This document shows, piece after piece, positions 63,523-64,000 of a stretch of DNA of 64,000 nucleotides. The position numbers and the translations under genes were made by a program. Source of the stretch: Trema orientale (taxonomy: Eukaryota > Streptophyta > Magnoliopsida > Rosales > Cannabaceae); NCBI GenBank assembly GCA_002914845.1, contig JXTC01000030.1, forward strand, positions 94,458 to 158,457. The letters run 5' to 3'. Under the pieces are notes generated by a model that saw only the letters and a program-made list of their open reading frames with translations, did not search any database and had not been told where the DNA came from. Position 1 is the first letter of the stretch; every line of letters begins with the position of its first letter.

Positions 63523-63576
63523 ATGTCGTCTTCTTTAGCGACTTTCGAGCGTCCTCGACCGGGTGCTCCCAACACG
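63523..63576 (+). CDS. First coding exon of a probable PH-domain Rho GTPase-activating protein (partial gene)
   Basis: ATG at 63523 opens an 18-codon exon (MSSSLATFERPRPGAPNT) ending in front of GTATCT, a good donor; the rest of the gene lies beyond the window. The start is close to the recalled N-terminus of the plant PH-RhoGAP family (PHGAP/REN1 group), which continues with the PH domain in the next exon. These proteins switch off ROP GTPases at the plasma membrane and control cell polarity. Upstream, 63000-63240 is CT-rich like a plant leader and 63306-63332 is a T run, possibly a leader intron. Neighbouring a CLT gene supports the call (see synteny). Confidence 0.6.
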
Positions 63577-64000
63577 GTATCTCTCCATCTCTTCCTCTCT
63601 GGTTTTGTTTGGTTACTGAGAAAATGAACGAAAATTGGAAGGAAAAGTTTGGATCTTATGGCATTTAATTTCTACTTAGTTTGGTTTTATGGAAGGGGAC
63701 TGAGTGTAGAAGCTAGTTTTTGGGCTGTATTTTCAACTTAAAATTGAGGGATGTTTTGTGTTTCGATTTATCTAAGCTGTTACTAACTTGGGGTTTTTTT
63801 TTTTTTTTTTTAAATAAATGCATTGGATAATTTCGTTTCCTTTTTCATTTTGATAGTGAGAATATGGAAAAGAGATGGAGAATATCGCTGTTCCTTATTT
63901 GTTTAAGGTTTTAATTAACCTCAAAATTTATGAGGAGATTGAGGAACAGGGTTGGGGGAACTTATTGGGACAATTCAGAATTGGGTTAGGTTTTAACTTA

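Noticed and set aside
1..64000. CRISPR arrays, bacterial operons, rRNA genes
   Set aside because: None seen; the window is plant nuclear DNA, and the tandem repeats lack the regular short repeat-spacer form. tRNA genes were not found by eye, but a dedicated scan was not possible.

Overview
The window looks like nuclear DNA of a eudicot plant. It is AT-rich, its genes carry GT-AG introns, and it holds an F-box protein, two pentatricopeptide repeat (PPR) proteins and a family-28 polygalacturonase, with many small non-autonomous DNA transposons between and inside genes. The species cannot be fixed from the sequence. No composite or undescribed functional system is evident; the points that deserve a second look are structural.

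Layout. 1-5090: the 3' part of a Ty3/gypsy retrotransposon of the Tat type, with the end of pol, an intron-containing antisense ORF (broken) and the 3' LTR. 6186-10994 (-): a plastid parvulin-rhodanese protein. 11.0-17.8 kb: AT-rich spacer with several inverted-repeat elements and a 315-base run of N. 17825-19042 (-): an F-box gene. 19.7-20.7 kb: a dead LINE fragment. 21393-29013 (-): a CRT-like plastid thiol transporter with ten coding exons; its first intron holds a 424-base duplication joined by one N. 29.1-34.9 kb: spacer with a long foldback and a hAT-like element. 34981-37447 (-): a short PPR protein of the THA8-like type. 37.9-41.5 kb: transposon cluster. 45723-48896 (+): an exopolygalacturonase-like gene with four exons. 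52065-54218 (-): an intronless PPR gene with 17 repeats. 54.2-62.9 kb: spacer with a DUF1985-like relic, a 75-bp minisatellite and more transposons. 63523 onward (+): first coding exon of a probable PH-domain RhoGAP that runs off the window.

Three of the genes (parvulin-rhodanese, CLT transporter, PH-RhoGAP) match, from memory, three consecutive Arabidopsis loci (At5g19370, At5g19380, At5g19390). The window therefore probably preserves an old syntenic block stretched by transposons and by intervening genes. Apart from this the genes show no shared pathway; the plastid-targeted products are simply neighbours.

Exon borders were placed by eye from reading frame, splice sites and remembered family sequence, so most are likely exact but a few may be off by a base or two.
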